The translations under genes and the position numbers were made by a program. The notes beneath the pieces are model-generated. The model had not been told where the DNA came from and did no database searches. It worked only from the letters and a program-made list of their open reading frames with translations. DNA of 5,197 bases from contig DATDGI010000221.1 in the NCBI GenBank assembly GCA_036522155.1, positions 1 to 5,197 on the forward strand. Reading direction: 5' to 3'. Positions 1 through 5,195 of this stretch are shown one piece after another (the stretch's first letter is position 1; each line of letters opens with the position of its first letter). Origin of the DNA: UBA9676 sp036522155 (GTDB lineage Bacteria > Actinomycetota > Actinomycetes > Streptosporangiales > Streptosporangiaceae).

Positions 1-121
1 GGGCCAGCGCGGGCGGCAGCGCGGCGGCGGTCAGCTCGGCCAGTGACCCATAGCCGACCTCGGCCAGCATCCGCTGCTCTTCGTCCGGTGCCGGCCCGAT
101 GTGACGTGACGCGAAGTCCAT
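1..121 (-). CDS. gcvP: Glycine dehydrogenase (decarboxylating), P-protein, N-terminal fragment
   Basis: This is the first 40 codons of the P-protein of the glycine cleavage system, a cytoplasmic pyridoxal-phosphate enzyme that decarboxylates glycine and passes the aminomethyl group to lipoyl-GcvH. The gene runs off the left edge, so the PLP lysine and most of the roughly 950-residue protein are not visible. The visible start reads MDFASRHIGP, followed by a segment with MLAEVGYGSL and a run of Ala/Pro; the RHIGP motif and the MLA-x-x-GY-x-SL-x-EL pattern are hallmarks of the GcvP N-terminus. The ATG at 121-119 is preceded by GGAGG (131-127) with five bases between, a strong ribosome site. The glycine riboswitch directly upstream independently supports the identity. 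No GcvH or GcvT gene is visible in the window. Confidence 0.93.
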   Translation of the reverse strand, partial: MDFASRHIGPAPDEEQRMLAEVGYGSLAELTAAALPPALA

Positions 122-316
122 GGCAGCCTCCAGGGGGAGCCACCGGGATGCCTGTGCACCCGGGTGCGGTCCTCCCCCTCTGTCGCCGCGGCCCGGCGCT
201 GGGCCGGCGACTCCAGAGACGCCTGTCCCGTCCGGTCCTGGATGCCTGAGAGGTTCCGGGGAGGTTGCCCCTTCGGCGCCCCGTGCTGGCGGTACGGGAT
301 CTCTCCCGGACGGTGT
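122..316 (-). promoter_or_regulatory. Glycine riboswitch leader of gcvP (single aptamer plus ghost hairpin)
   Basis: Read on the minus strand, the leader carries the conserved glycine-aptamer elements in order: GGGAGAG (307-301), GCGCCGAAGGGGCAA (279-265), CTCTCAGGCATCC (252-240) and AGGACC (239-234). A perfect 8-bp P1 stem closes the aptamer (313-306 with 235-228). There is no second GCCGAAGG/CTCAGG core. Instead a long hairpin at 218-178 follows, with CTCTG pairing CAGAG at the base and TCGCC/GGCGA and GGCCC/GGGCC above it; this matches the ghost aptamer of type-1 singlet glycine riboswitches. Between that hairpin and the start codon, 179-172 can pair perfectly with 139-132, next to the GGAGG ribosome site. 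No U-tract terminator is seen, so control is more likely at translation initiation. In other bacteria this class usually switches glycine-cleavage genes on when glycine is bound; the direction here is inferred. Confidence 0.92.
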
Positions 317-329
317 GGTCAGCAGCCCG

Positions 330-335
330 AGCCTA
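330..335 (-). promoter_or_regulatory. Possible -10 box for the riboswitch-gcvP transcript
   Basis: TAGGCT on the minus strand fits the actinobacterial TANNNT -10 pattern and would start transcription about ten bases before the aptamer P1 stem, a sensible position for a riboswitch leader. The region 17-18 bp further upstream (inside the permease 3' end) shows no recognisable -35 hexamer. No terminator separates the permease from the leader, so read-through from the ABC operon is an alternative source of gcvP mRNA. Confidence 0.3.
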
Positions 336-349
336 CCCGACCGGGCAGC

Positions 350-1462
350 TCAGATCTCGTCCCAGCGGAACAACCGCACCGCGATCACGGTGAGCACGGC
401 GGCGAAGGCGAGCAGGATGCCCATCGCGGGCAGCGCGGAGGCCGGGCCGTCGCCCCGGGACATCACGTTCTGCATGCCGACCACCAGGTACCGCAGCGGC
501 AGCACGTAGGAGACCTGCTGGATCCAGTGCGGGGCGAACGTGAGCGGGATGAACGCCCCGCCCAGGAACGCCATCGGCAGGATGATCAGGTTGGCCAGCG
601 CGGTCGCCGCCTGCTGGGTCTTGGCCACCGCCCCGACCAGCAGCCCGATCGACAGGAACGCCAGGGTGCCGCAGATGACCACCGGGATGGCCATCCACCA
701 GTACCTGCTGAGCTGGAGCCCGAAGTAGGGCGTGGTGGCGATGGCCAGGAACACGAACGTCTGCACGATAGCGACCACGACGCTGACCGCGATCCGGGCG
801 GTGACTATCGAAGTGGTGCTGACCGGGGCCAGCCGGAGCCGGCGCAGCAGCTTGTTCTGCCGCCAGCTGACGAGCGTGATCGCGGCCGCGAACGCGCCGC
901 CGGAGGCGATGGCCCAGCCGAGCAGGCCGGGGGTCAGGTACTGGATCGGCTTCTGCGACCTGTCCTCCACCTGCTCGGTGGCGAGCTGGAAGGCGGGCGG
1001 GTGGGGTGAGGCGGCCTGGTTCGCCGCCTGCACGATCCCGGAGAACACGCTGTTCACCACCCCGGCGGTGGTCGGGTTGGCGATCGAGTAGTGGACGATG
1101 AGTCTGCCGCCCTGCTGCTGCACGGCGGCGTCCTGGCTGGCCTGCCGGACGTCGTTCAGCGCGGCGGCCAGGCTCTTGGTGTGGGTGATGATCAGCACCT
1201 TGGCCAGCTGGCCCTGGCTGCCCGCCAGGGCCTGGTCCAGCACGCTGACCCGGCCGACCTCGACGATGTTGATCTTCGGGGTGCTGCTGCTCTTGTAGAT
1301 GGAGCCGAACAGCAGCAGGAACAGGACCGGGAACAGGATCGAGAAGAACAGGGCGGCCCGGTCCCGGACGAAACCGCGGAACATGGCCCGGGACAGGCTG
1401 CGGAACGGCTGCCAGCGCCCGGTGCGGGCCGGTGCCCCGCCCGGTACCTCATCGGTGGTCAT
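350..1462 (-). CDS. ABC-2 type transporter permease (exporter membrane subunit)
   Basis: A 370-residue membrane subunit of an ABC exporter, partner of the ATPase encoded just upstream. Visible topology: a charged cytoplasmic N-terminus, one hydrophobic helix at about 37-55 (ending in LFLLLFGSIY), a long non-membrane segment at about 57-175 that would lie outside the membrane, then five hydrophobic stretches at about 178-199, 219-242, 256-279, 284-306 and 342-363. This is the arrangement of the ABC2_membrane_3 (DrrB/YhgE-like) group. The cytoplasmic loop KLLRRLRLAPVS (204-215) is the typical ABC-2 coupling segment. The ATG lies in an ATGA overlap with the ATPase stop codon, implying translational coupling, and GGGAG sits eight bases upstream. 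The substrate cannot be read from the sequence; drug, lipid or peptide export are all possible. Confidence 0.9.
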   Translation of the reverse strand: MTTDEVPGGAPARTGRWQPFRSLSRAMFRGFVRDRAALFFSILFPVLFLLLFGSIYKSSSTPKINIVEVGRVSVLDQALAGSQGQLAKVLIITHTKSLAAALNDVRQASQDAAVQQQGGRLIVHYSIANPTTAGVVNSVFSGIVQAANQAASPHPPAFQLATEQVEDRSQKPIQYLTPGLLGWAIASGGAFAAAITLVSWRQNKLLRRLRLAPVSTTSIVTARIAVSVVVAIVQTFVFLAIATTPYFGLQLSRYWWMAIPVVICGTLAFLSIGLLVGAVAKTQQAATALANLIILPMAFLGGAFIPLTFAPHWIQQVSYVLPLRYLVVGMQNVMSRGDGPASALPAMGILLAFAAVLTVIAVRLFRWDEI

Positions 1463-2361
1463 GCCCGGTACTCCCGCCCGGTGAGGTTGAGGAACACGTC
1501 CTCCAGGGTGGCGCCGGTCACCTGCAGCCCGGCCAGGGCGTCCCGGTCAGCCAGCCGGGCCAGCACCGAGGCCGGCTCGGTGGTGGTAAAGGTGAGCGAC
1601 ACACCGTCGTCGGCGACGGCCGCACCGTCCGCGAGCGTCTGCGCCTCCTCCTGGCCGAGCAGGCCGGACTCCACGCTGATCCGGACCGGGTGGGCCAGCC
1701 CGCGGATCAGTGTCGCGGGCGAGCCGATCTGCAGGATCTTGCCGTGGTCCATGATCGCCACCCGCTGGCACAGCGTCTCCGCCTCGTCCATGTGGTGAGT
1801 GGTGAGCACCACCGTGTGCCCCTGCGCGGCGATCTCCCGCAGCAGGTCCCACAGGTTCCGGCGGCCCTGCGGGTCGAGCGCGCCGGTGGGCTCGTCCAGG
1901 AACACCAGGTCGGGGCGGTGCACCAGGGCGCAGGCGATCGACAGCCGCTGGGCCTGGCCACCGGAGAGCTTCTCGGTGCGGGTGCTGGCCACGCTGGTCA
2001 GCCCGACCACCTCCAGCATCTCGTCGGCGCGGCCGGCCGGGACCCGGTACAGGTCGGCGAAGGTGCGCAACTGCTCGCGGGCGGTCAGCCGCTCGAAGAA
2101 CGACGACGCCTGGAGCTGGACCCCGATCTGCGGCAGCAGCGCCGGGTTCCGCGGCCACGGCCGCAGGCCCAGCACCGTGATCTCACCGCCGTCCGGCTCG
2201 CGCAGGCCCTCGATCATCTCCAGGGTGGTGGTCTTGCCCGCCCCGTTCGGGCCGAGGATGCCGAAGAACTCCCCGTGCGCAACCTCGAACGTCACCCCGT
2301 CCACGGCGCGCAGCTTGCCATAGGATTTCCGGAGGTTCTGGGCCGTAATGGCAGCCGTCAC
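1459..2361 (-). CDS. ABC transporter ATP-binding protein (DrrA/CcmA-type exporter ATPase)
   Basis: A 300-residue cytoplasmic ATPase that powers the adjacent ABC-2 permease. Nucleotide-binding motifs occur in order: Walker A GPNGAGKTT (37-45), Q-loop glutamine near 82-84, signature LSGGQ (132-136, followed by AQR rather than the common KQR/RQR), Walker B LVFLDEP (152-158), D-loop GALD (160-163) and switch histidine in TTHHMDEAE (187-195). The C-terminal 80 residues form the extension typical of antibiotic-export ATPases and end in a TGATLEDVFLNLTGRE motif. The start is GTG at 2361-2359; no other start codon lies nearby. The upstream ribosome site is poor (only AGGG about ten bases away), and a TANNNT box ends seven bases before the GTG, so the mRNA may be leaderless. 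The stop overlaps the permease start. All catalytic motifs are intact. Confidence 0.94.
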   Translation of the reverse strand: MTAAITAQNLRKSYGKLRAVDGVTFEVAHGEFFGILGPNGAGKTTTLEMIEGLREPDGGEITVLGLRPWPRNPALLPQIGVQLQASSFFERLTAREQLRTFADLYRVPAGRADEMLEVVGLTSVASTRTEKLSGGQAQRLSIACALVHRPDLVFLDEPTGALDPQGRRNLWDLLREIAAQGHTVVLTTHHMDEAETLCQRVAIMDHGKILQIGSPATLIRGLAHPVRISVESGLLGQEEAQTLADGAAVADDGVSLTFTTTEPASVLARLADRDALAGLQVTGATLEDVFLNLTGREYRA

Positions 2362-2368
2362 GCCGGGA

Positions 2369-2374
2369 ACCCTA
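2369..2374 (-). promoter_or_regulatory. Candidate -10 box for a leaderless ABC-operon transcript
   Basis: TAGGGT on the minus strand is followed by seven bases and then the GTG start of the ATPase gene. That spacing would place the first transcribed base at the start codon itself, a common arrangement in actinobacteria, and it would explain the weak Shine-Dalgarno sequence. No convincing -35 hexamer is visible at 16-19 bp upstream. It would give the exporter a promoter separate from the MerR gene, whose stop codon lies only 36 bp upstream. Confidence 0.4.
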
Positions 2375-2397
2375 ACACGGAGCTCCAGGTCCAGCCG

Positions 2398-2997
2398 TCA
2401 GCCGGTCTTCCTGGCCCGGCGCCGCGACAGCTCGTCGCTGGCGCTCCCCTCCGGGTCGGTGCCCTCGTCGGCGGGTTCGGCGGGCAGGTCGGCCAGCGAG
2501 CCGTCGACCTCCTGCCAGATCCGGCCGAGCGCGATCCCGAACACCCCCTGCCCGCCGGCCAGCAGGTCCACGACCTGGTCCGGCGAGGTGCACTCATACA
2601 CGCTGGCCCCGTCGCTCATCAGGGTGAGCCGGGCCAGGTCGTCGGTGCCGCGGTCGCGGAGATGGTTGACGGCGGCCCGGATCTGCTGCAGCGAGATGCC
2701 GGTGTCGAGCAGCTTCTTGACCACCCTCAGGACGAGGATGTCGCGGAAGCCGTAGAGCCGCTGCGACCCCGAGCCGTGGGCGGCGCGCACGCTCGGCTCG
2801 ACCAGCCCGGTCCGCGCCCAGTAGTCAAGCTGGCGGTAGGTGATCCCGGCAGCGGCGCACGCGGTGGGCCCGCGGTACCCGACGTTCTCGGTGCGAGCCG
2901 ACACATCGTCGCCGAACAGCAGGCCCTGCTGGCCGGCCTGCTCCATGGCCGCGCCGCGCTCGCGCGACTCGCCGCCGTCACTCTCGGTTACCGCCAC
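2398..2997 (-). CDS. MerR-family transcriptional regulator, Rv1830 (ResR/McdR)-like
   Basis: A 199-residue DNA-binding regulator. The winged-helix MerR domain spans about residues 40-112: the block GYRGPTACAAAGITYRQLDYWARTGLVEPS followed by GSGSQRLYGFRDILVLRVVKKLLDTGISLQQIR is characteristic of the actinobacterial Rv1830 family. A poorly conserved N-terminus with QQGLLFGDD precedes it, and the C-terminus is acidic, then basic (ending SRRRARKTG), with no metal-binding cysteine cluster. In M. tuberculosis the homologue (resR/mcdR) influences cell growth and division; carrying that role over here is inference from family and position. The GTG at 2997-2995 is chosen because GGAGG lies five bases upstream; a downstream ATG (codon 18) would lose little conserved sequence. 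It is transcribed from its own promoter at 3044-3072 and lies directly upstream of the ABC operon on the same strand, so it could regulate the exporter. Confidence 0.9.
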   Translation of the reverse strand: MAVTESDGGESRERGAAMEQAGQQGLLFGDDVSARTENVGYRGPTACAAAGITYRQLDYWARTGLVEPSVRAAHGSGSQRLYGFRDILVLRVVKKLLDTGISLQQIRAAVNHLRDRGTDDLARLTLMSDGASVYECTSPDQVVDLLAGGQGVFGIALGRIWQEVDGSLADLPAEPADEGTDPEGSASDELSRRRARKTG

Positions 2998-3022
2998 ACC
3001 CGCCTCCGCCCCGGGAGCTGGC

Positions 3023-3033
3023 TACCCTGGGTA
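3023..3033. repeat. TACCCTGGGTA inverted repeat in the MerR-gene 5' leader
   Basis: A perfect dyad with 5-base arms around one central base, also readable as TACC-N3-GGTA. It starts about 11 bp downstream of the -10 box of the MerR-gene promoter, just past the expected transcription start and upstream of the ribosome site. That is a suitable position for a repressor operator, possibly autoregulatory. A second TACC-N3-GGTA dyad occurs at 5184-5194. Confidence 0.45.
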
Positions 3034-3043
3034 CTCATTTCGC

Positions 3044-3072
3044 ACGCTAGGCCGACCAGCCCGGCAGGTCAA
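3044..3072 (-). promoter_or_regulatory. Sigma70-type promoter of the Rv1830-like MerR gene
   Basis: On the minus strand TTGACC (3072-3067) and TAGCGT (3049-3044) are separated by exactly 17 bp. The -35 matches the housekeeping consensus at five of six positions and the -10 fits TANNNT. Transcription would start near 3037, giving a leader of about 40 bases before the GTG at 2997. The spacer holds an imperfect GCCG-N7-CGGC dyad, in the position where MerR-type proteins often bind, but such GC-rich half-sites are weak evidence in this genome. The spacer is not lengthened to 19-20 bp as in classical MerR-activated promoters. Confidence 0.62.
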
Positions 3073-3106
3073 CGATCGCCCCGGCGCGTCGTTCACGACA
3101 TTCCGG

Positions 3107-3577
3107 TCACGTCGCCCGGCCGAAGTCCTCCGGGCTGATCGTGTCCAGGAACTCGCGGAACTTCTCGACCTCGTCTTCCTGCTCGTCCGGGATCGCCACG
3201 CCGACCTCGTCCAGGATCTCCTCGCTGGCGAAGATCGTTGCGCCGGTCCGCAGCGCGAGCGCGATCGAGTCCGACGGCCGGGCGCTCACTTCCTTGCCGT
3301 TGGAGAAGATGAGGTCGGCGAAGAAGATGCCGTCGCGCAGGGCGGTGATGTTGACGGTGTTGAGCTTCACGCCGAGGGCTTCAAGCACGTCGCGGAACAG
3401 GTCGTGGGTGAGCGGGCGGGCGGGGACCATGCCCTGCTGGGCGAAGGCGATCGCGGTGGCTTCCACCGGGCCGATCCAGATCGGCAGATACCTCTCCCCC
3501 TGCACCTCCTTGAGCAGGACGATGGGCTGGTTCGTGGGCATCTCCACGCGGACGCCAACGACCTCCATCTTCCTCAC
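3107..3577 (-). CDS. Bifunctional nuclease family protein (DUF151), Rv1829-like
   Basis: A 156-residue protein of the bifunctional nuclease (BFN/DUF151) family, which is named for plant and Thermotoga members reported to have RNase and DNase activity; the role in actinobacteria is not established. Family blocks are clear: VVGVRVEMPTNQPIVLLKE near the N-terminus, RYLPIWIGPVEATAIAFAQQG (29-49), RPLTHDLFRDVLEALG (54-69), FADLIF (86-91), VSARPSDSIALALRTGA (97-113) and an acidic C-terminal tail DEQEDEVEKFREFLD ending near ISPEDFG. The frame stays open upstream to 3649, but the GTG at 3577-3575 is preferred: GGAG lies five bases upstream (3586-3583), and this start aligns with the N-terminus I recall for Streptomyces homologues. 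An ATG three codons later (3568) has only a poorly spaced ribosome site. It sits between the two MerR genes, as in mycobacteria. Confidence 0.9.
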   Translation of the reverse strand: MRKMEVVGVRVEMPTNQPIVLLKEVQGERYLPIWIGPVEATAIAFAQQGMVPARPLTHDLFRDVLEALGVKLNTVNITALRDGIFFADLIFSNGKEVSARPSDSIALALRTGATIFASEEILDEVGVAIPDEQEDEVEKFREFLDTISPEDFGRAT

Positions 3578-3621
3578 GGCCGCTCCGTCCTCAGCTGCGC
3601 CAGGCGCTGCCAGCGTCCTGA

Positions 3622-3644
3622 ACCTGTAATGAAGACACCTGTAA
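3622..3644. repeat. ACCTGTAA direct repeat (two copies, 15-bp period) upstream of the nuclease gene
   Basis: ACCTGTAA occurs at 3622-3629 and again at 3637-3644 on the plus strand, separated by seven bases; on the coding strand it reads TTACAGGT twice. A looser copy, ACCCGTAC, lies at 3655-3662. The AT-containing repeats stand out in a very GC-rich intergenic region between ftsR and the nuclease gene. Head-to-tail repeats of this size are typical of regulator binding sites. Weak hexamers nearby (TACGTT at 3653-3648, TTGGCT at 3649-3644) could be promoter elements, so the repeats may overlap or follow the promoter of the nuclease gene. Confidence 0.5.
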
Positions 3645-3702
3645 GCCAACGTACACCCGTACCCGCGGCGGGCACGCCTGCGCCCTGCGCCGAGTCATCC
3701 GG

Positions 3703-4377
3703 TCATCCCGGGCCGTGATCGCCGAATCCGGCGTCCGCCAGCGCCGCCTCGATCAGCGCCGCGTGCAGCCGCAAGGTGATCTCGGCGATCTCGCGGGCGG
3801 TGCGTCCGGCCCGCTCCCGCGCCCCCGGGCTCCGCTGGCGCAGCGTCGGCGCGACCACCTGCTCGATCAGCTCGGTCTCCCGCTCCGCGGCGGCCCGCAG
3901 CACCCGCAGGTGACGGGCCTGGACGCCATGCCCGTCCAGCGCCACGACGCACTGGGCGGCCGCCAGCGCCTCGGGGCCATAGTGGCGGCCCGCCCGCCGG
4001 ACCAGCCCGAAGTCCTCAAGCTCGGCCAGCCGCGCCTCGTCCAGGCCGGTGGCATCCAGCAGTTCCCGCCGGGTCAGCGGCGCGGCGGGACCGGCGGAAC
4101 CGGGCCGCCCCGGCGGCTCCTCGTCCCGGCCGTCCAGCTGGTCCTTGATCACCCGGAGCGGCAGGTACTGGTCGCGCTGGGCGGTGAGGATGAAGCGCAG
4201 CCGGTCCACATCCGCGGTGGTGTACTTCCGGTACTGCGACGGCGTCCTGGCGGGCTGGACCAGCCCCTTTTGTTCCAGGAAACGGATCTTGGAGACGGTC
4301 ACATCGGGAAAGTCGGGGCGCAGCAGGTCGAGCACCTCGCCGATGCCGACATACGCCCGGGCAGGCTCAGCACTCAT
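3703..4377 (-). CDS. ftsR: MerR-family transcriptional regulator FtsR
   Basis: A 224-residue regulator homologous to Rv1828 and to Corynebacterium FtsR, described as a regulator of ftsZ and cell division. The N-terminal MerR winged helix is at about residues 8-82: YVGIGEVLDLLRPDFPDVTVSKIRFLEQKGLV, then the wing TPSQYRKYT, then DVDRLRFILTAQRDQYLPLRVIKDQLD. A proline/glycine-rich linker (about 86-99) leads to a second helix-turn-helix-like segment, LTRRELLDATGLDEARLAELEDFGLV (101-126), and a helical C-terminus. There is no cysteine set for metal or redox sensing. The ATG at 4377-4375 overlaps the garA stop codon as ATGA, and AGG lies seven bases upstream, so garA and ftsR are almost certainly co-transcribed and translationally coupled. 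No separate promoter is apparent. Confidence 0.92.
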   Translation of the reverse strand: MSAEPARAYVGIGEVLDLLRPDFPDVTVSKIRFLEQKGLVQPARTPSQYRKYTTADVDRLRFILTAQRDQYLPLRVIKDQLDGRDEEPPGRPGSAGPAAPLTRRELLDATGLDEARLAELEDFGLVRRAGRHYGPEALAAAQCVVALDGHGVQARHLRVLRAAAERETELIEQVVAPTLRQRSPGARERAGRTAREIAEITLRLHAALIEAALADAGFGDHGPG

Positions 4378-4919
4378 GCCCCTACCTGCGCACCTCCGCC
4401 ACCGCGGTCGGCCTGCGACCGCCGGCCGGCCAGGAACATCAGCCGGAACTTGCCCACCTGCACCTCGTCGCCGTCGGCCAGGCTGGCCTCTTCGATCCGC
4501 TCCCGGTTGACGTAGGTCCCGTTCAGGCTGCCGACATCACGCACGGTGAACCCGCGCGGGTGACGGTAGAACTCTGCGTGCCGGCGGGACACGGTCACGT
4601 CGTCGAGGAAGATGTCGCTCTCCGGGTGCCGCCCGGCCGTGGTCAGGTCGCTGTCCAGCAGGAACCTGCTGCCGGCGTTGGGGCCGCGCTTGACCACCAG
4701 CAGCGCTGTTCCCCACGGCAGGCCCTCGGCCGCAGGGGAATCCGCGAGCGGTTCATCGGGTTCGGCCTCGGCCACATCGGGGCCGCCCACCGAGATGATC
4801 GAGGTGGTCTCGCCCACCCGTTCCCCGCCGCTGCGCATGAGCGAGATCCCGCAGTGGGAGCAGAACCGGGCACCGTCGGGATTCTCCTGCCCGCAACGGG
4901 GGCAGTACACGCGCGGCAT
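4374..4919 (-). CDS. garA: FHA-domain signalling protein GarA/OdhI homologue with N-terminal zinc ribbon
   Basis: A 181-residue cytoplasmic phospho-signalling protein. In mycobacteria and corynebacteria the homologue inhibits 2-oxoglutarate dehydrogenase and adjusts glutamate metabolism until phosphorylated by Ser/Thr kinases. Seen here: a four-cysteine zinc ribbon C6-P-R-C9 and C20-S-H-C23; the phospho-acceptor motif ETTSI (37-41), equivalent to ETTSV of GarA whose threonines are PknG/PknB targets; an acidic linker; and an FHA domain at about 73-163 with GRH (96-98), SRRH (111-114) and GSLNGTYVN (130-138). The mycobacterial protein lacks the zinc ribbon; as I recall, Streptomyces-type homologues have it. 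ATG 4919 is chosen because it starts the conserved region, with GGAGGAGAGG (4941-4932) 12 bases upstream, a slightly long spacing. The frame is open to the window edge, so a longer N-terminus cannot be excluded. It overlaps ftsR by ATGA. Confidence 0.9.
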   Translation of the reverse strand: MPRVYCPRCGQENPDGARFCSHCGISLMRSGGERVGETTSIISVGGPDVAEAEPDEPLADSPAAEGLPWGTALLVVKRGPNAGSRFLLDSDLTTAGRHPESDIFLDDVTVSRRHAEFYRHPRGFTVRDVGSLNGTYVNRERIEEASLADGDEVQVGKFRLMFLAGRRSQADRGGGGAQVGA

Positions 4920-5014
4920 ATCGTGGCCCAGCCTCTCCTCCGCCGGCCATGGGCTCGGGCCGGGAAACACATCCGCTGGCGCGGCTCTGCGCGGCAACTC
5001 TCCTGCGTTCGCCC

Positions 5015-5044
5015 ACGCTACCTGCGATACCGGGGTGCGGTCCA
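5015..5044 (-). promoter_or_regulatory. Candidate promoter of the garA-ftsR operon
   Basis: On the minus strand TGGACC (5044-5039) and TAGCGT (5020-5015) are separated by 18 bp. The -10 hexamer is identical to that of the MerR-gene promoter at 3044-3072 and the -35 matches the consensus at four of six positions. The transcription start would be near 5008, giving a leader of about 89 bases before ATG 4919; this supports the short garA start over the longer open frame. A near-dyad TACC-TGC-GATA (5019-5029) overlaps the upstream edge of the -10 box. Confidence 0.45.
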
Positions 5045-5182
5045 TGCGCCACGCATGACGGCGGCCGCCCGTGGGCTCTGGGTAGCTGGCGGCAGGCAAG
5101 CACCAGCGCAGGCTGCCGAGTGGCCAGCGCCGATGTCCTGTGCGTGAGAGAATTTCAGCCTGATCTGCCAGTGGCCCAGAAT

Positions 5183-5195
5183 GTACCGGAGGTAC
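5183..5195. repeat. GTACC-GGA-GGTAC inverted repeat
   Basis: A perfect dyad with 5-base arms and a 3-base centre at the right edge of the window, containing the same TACC-N3-GGTA core as the repeat at 3023-3033. On the minus strand it overlaps a TACATT hexamer (5185-5180) that fits a -10 box, but the matching -35 region would lie beyond the window. It could be an operator or a small hairpin. Confidence 0.4.

Noticed and set aside
156..167. 12-bp perfect palindrome GCACCCGGGTGC in the gcvP leader as a separate operator or terminator
   Set aside because: It has no U-tract and lies in the loop of the predicted expression-platform hairpin; short GC palindromes are common in this genome.
164..1009. 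Plus-strand open frame of 281 codons over the riboswitch and permease
   Set aside because: Antisense to the permease and the glycine aptamer; its low-complexity Arg/Asp/Gly-rich translation marks it as a shadow frame.
3051..3065. GCCG-N7-CGGC dyad in the MerR-gene promoter spacer as a MerR operator
   Set aside because: Four-base all-GC half-sites are expected often by chance here, and the 17-bp spacer is not the lengthened one of classical MerR-activated promoters; kept only as a remark.
1432..3138. Long plus-strand open frame of 568 codons
   Set aside because: It lies antisense to the ATPase and MerR genes, whose motifs are unmistakable. Its translation is rich in Arg, Gly, Gln and His with no domain, as expected for an antisense frame in high-GC DNA.
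3578..3649. Upstream extension of the DUF151 gene (24 extra codons)
   Set aside because: The added residues do not match the family, and they include the ACCTGTAA repeats and the ribosome site of the GTG at 3577.
2840..3718. Plus-strand open frame of 292 codons
   Set aside because: It runs antisense through the DUF151 gene and two promoter regions, and its product has no recognisable motif.
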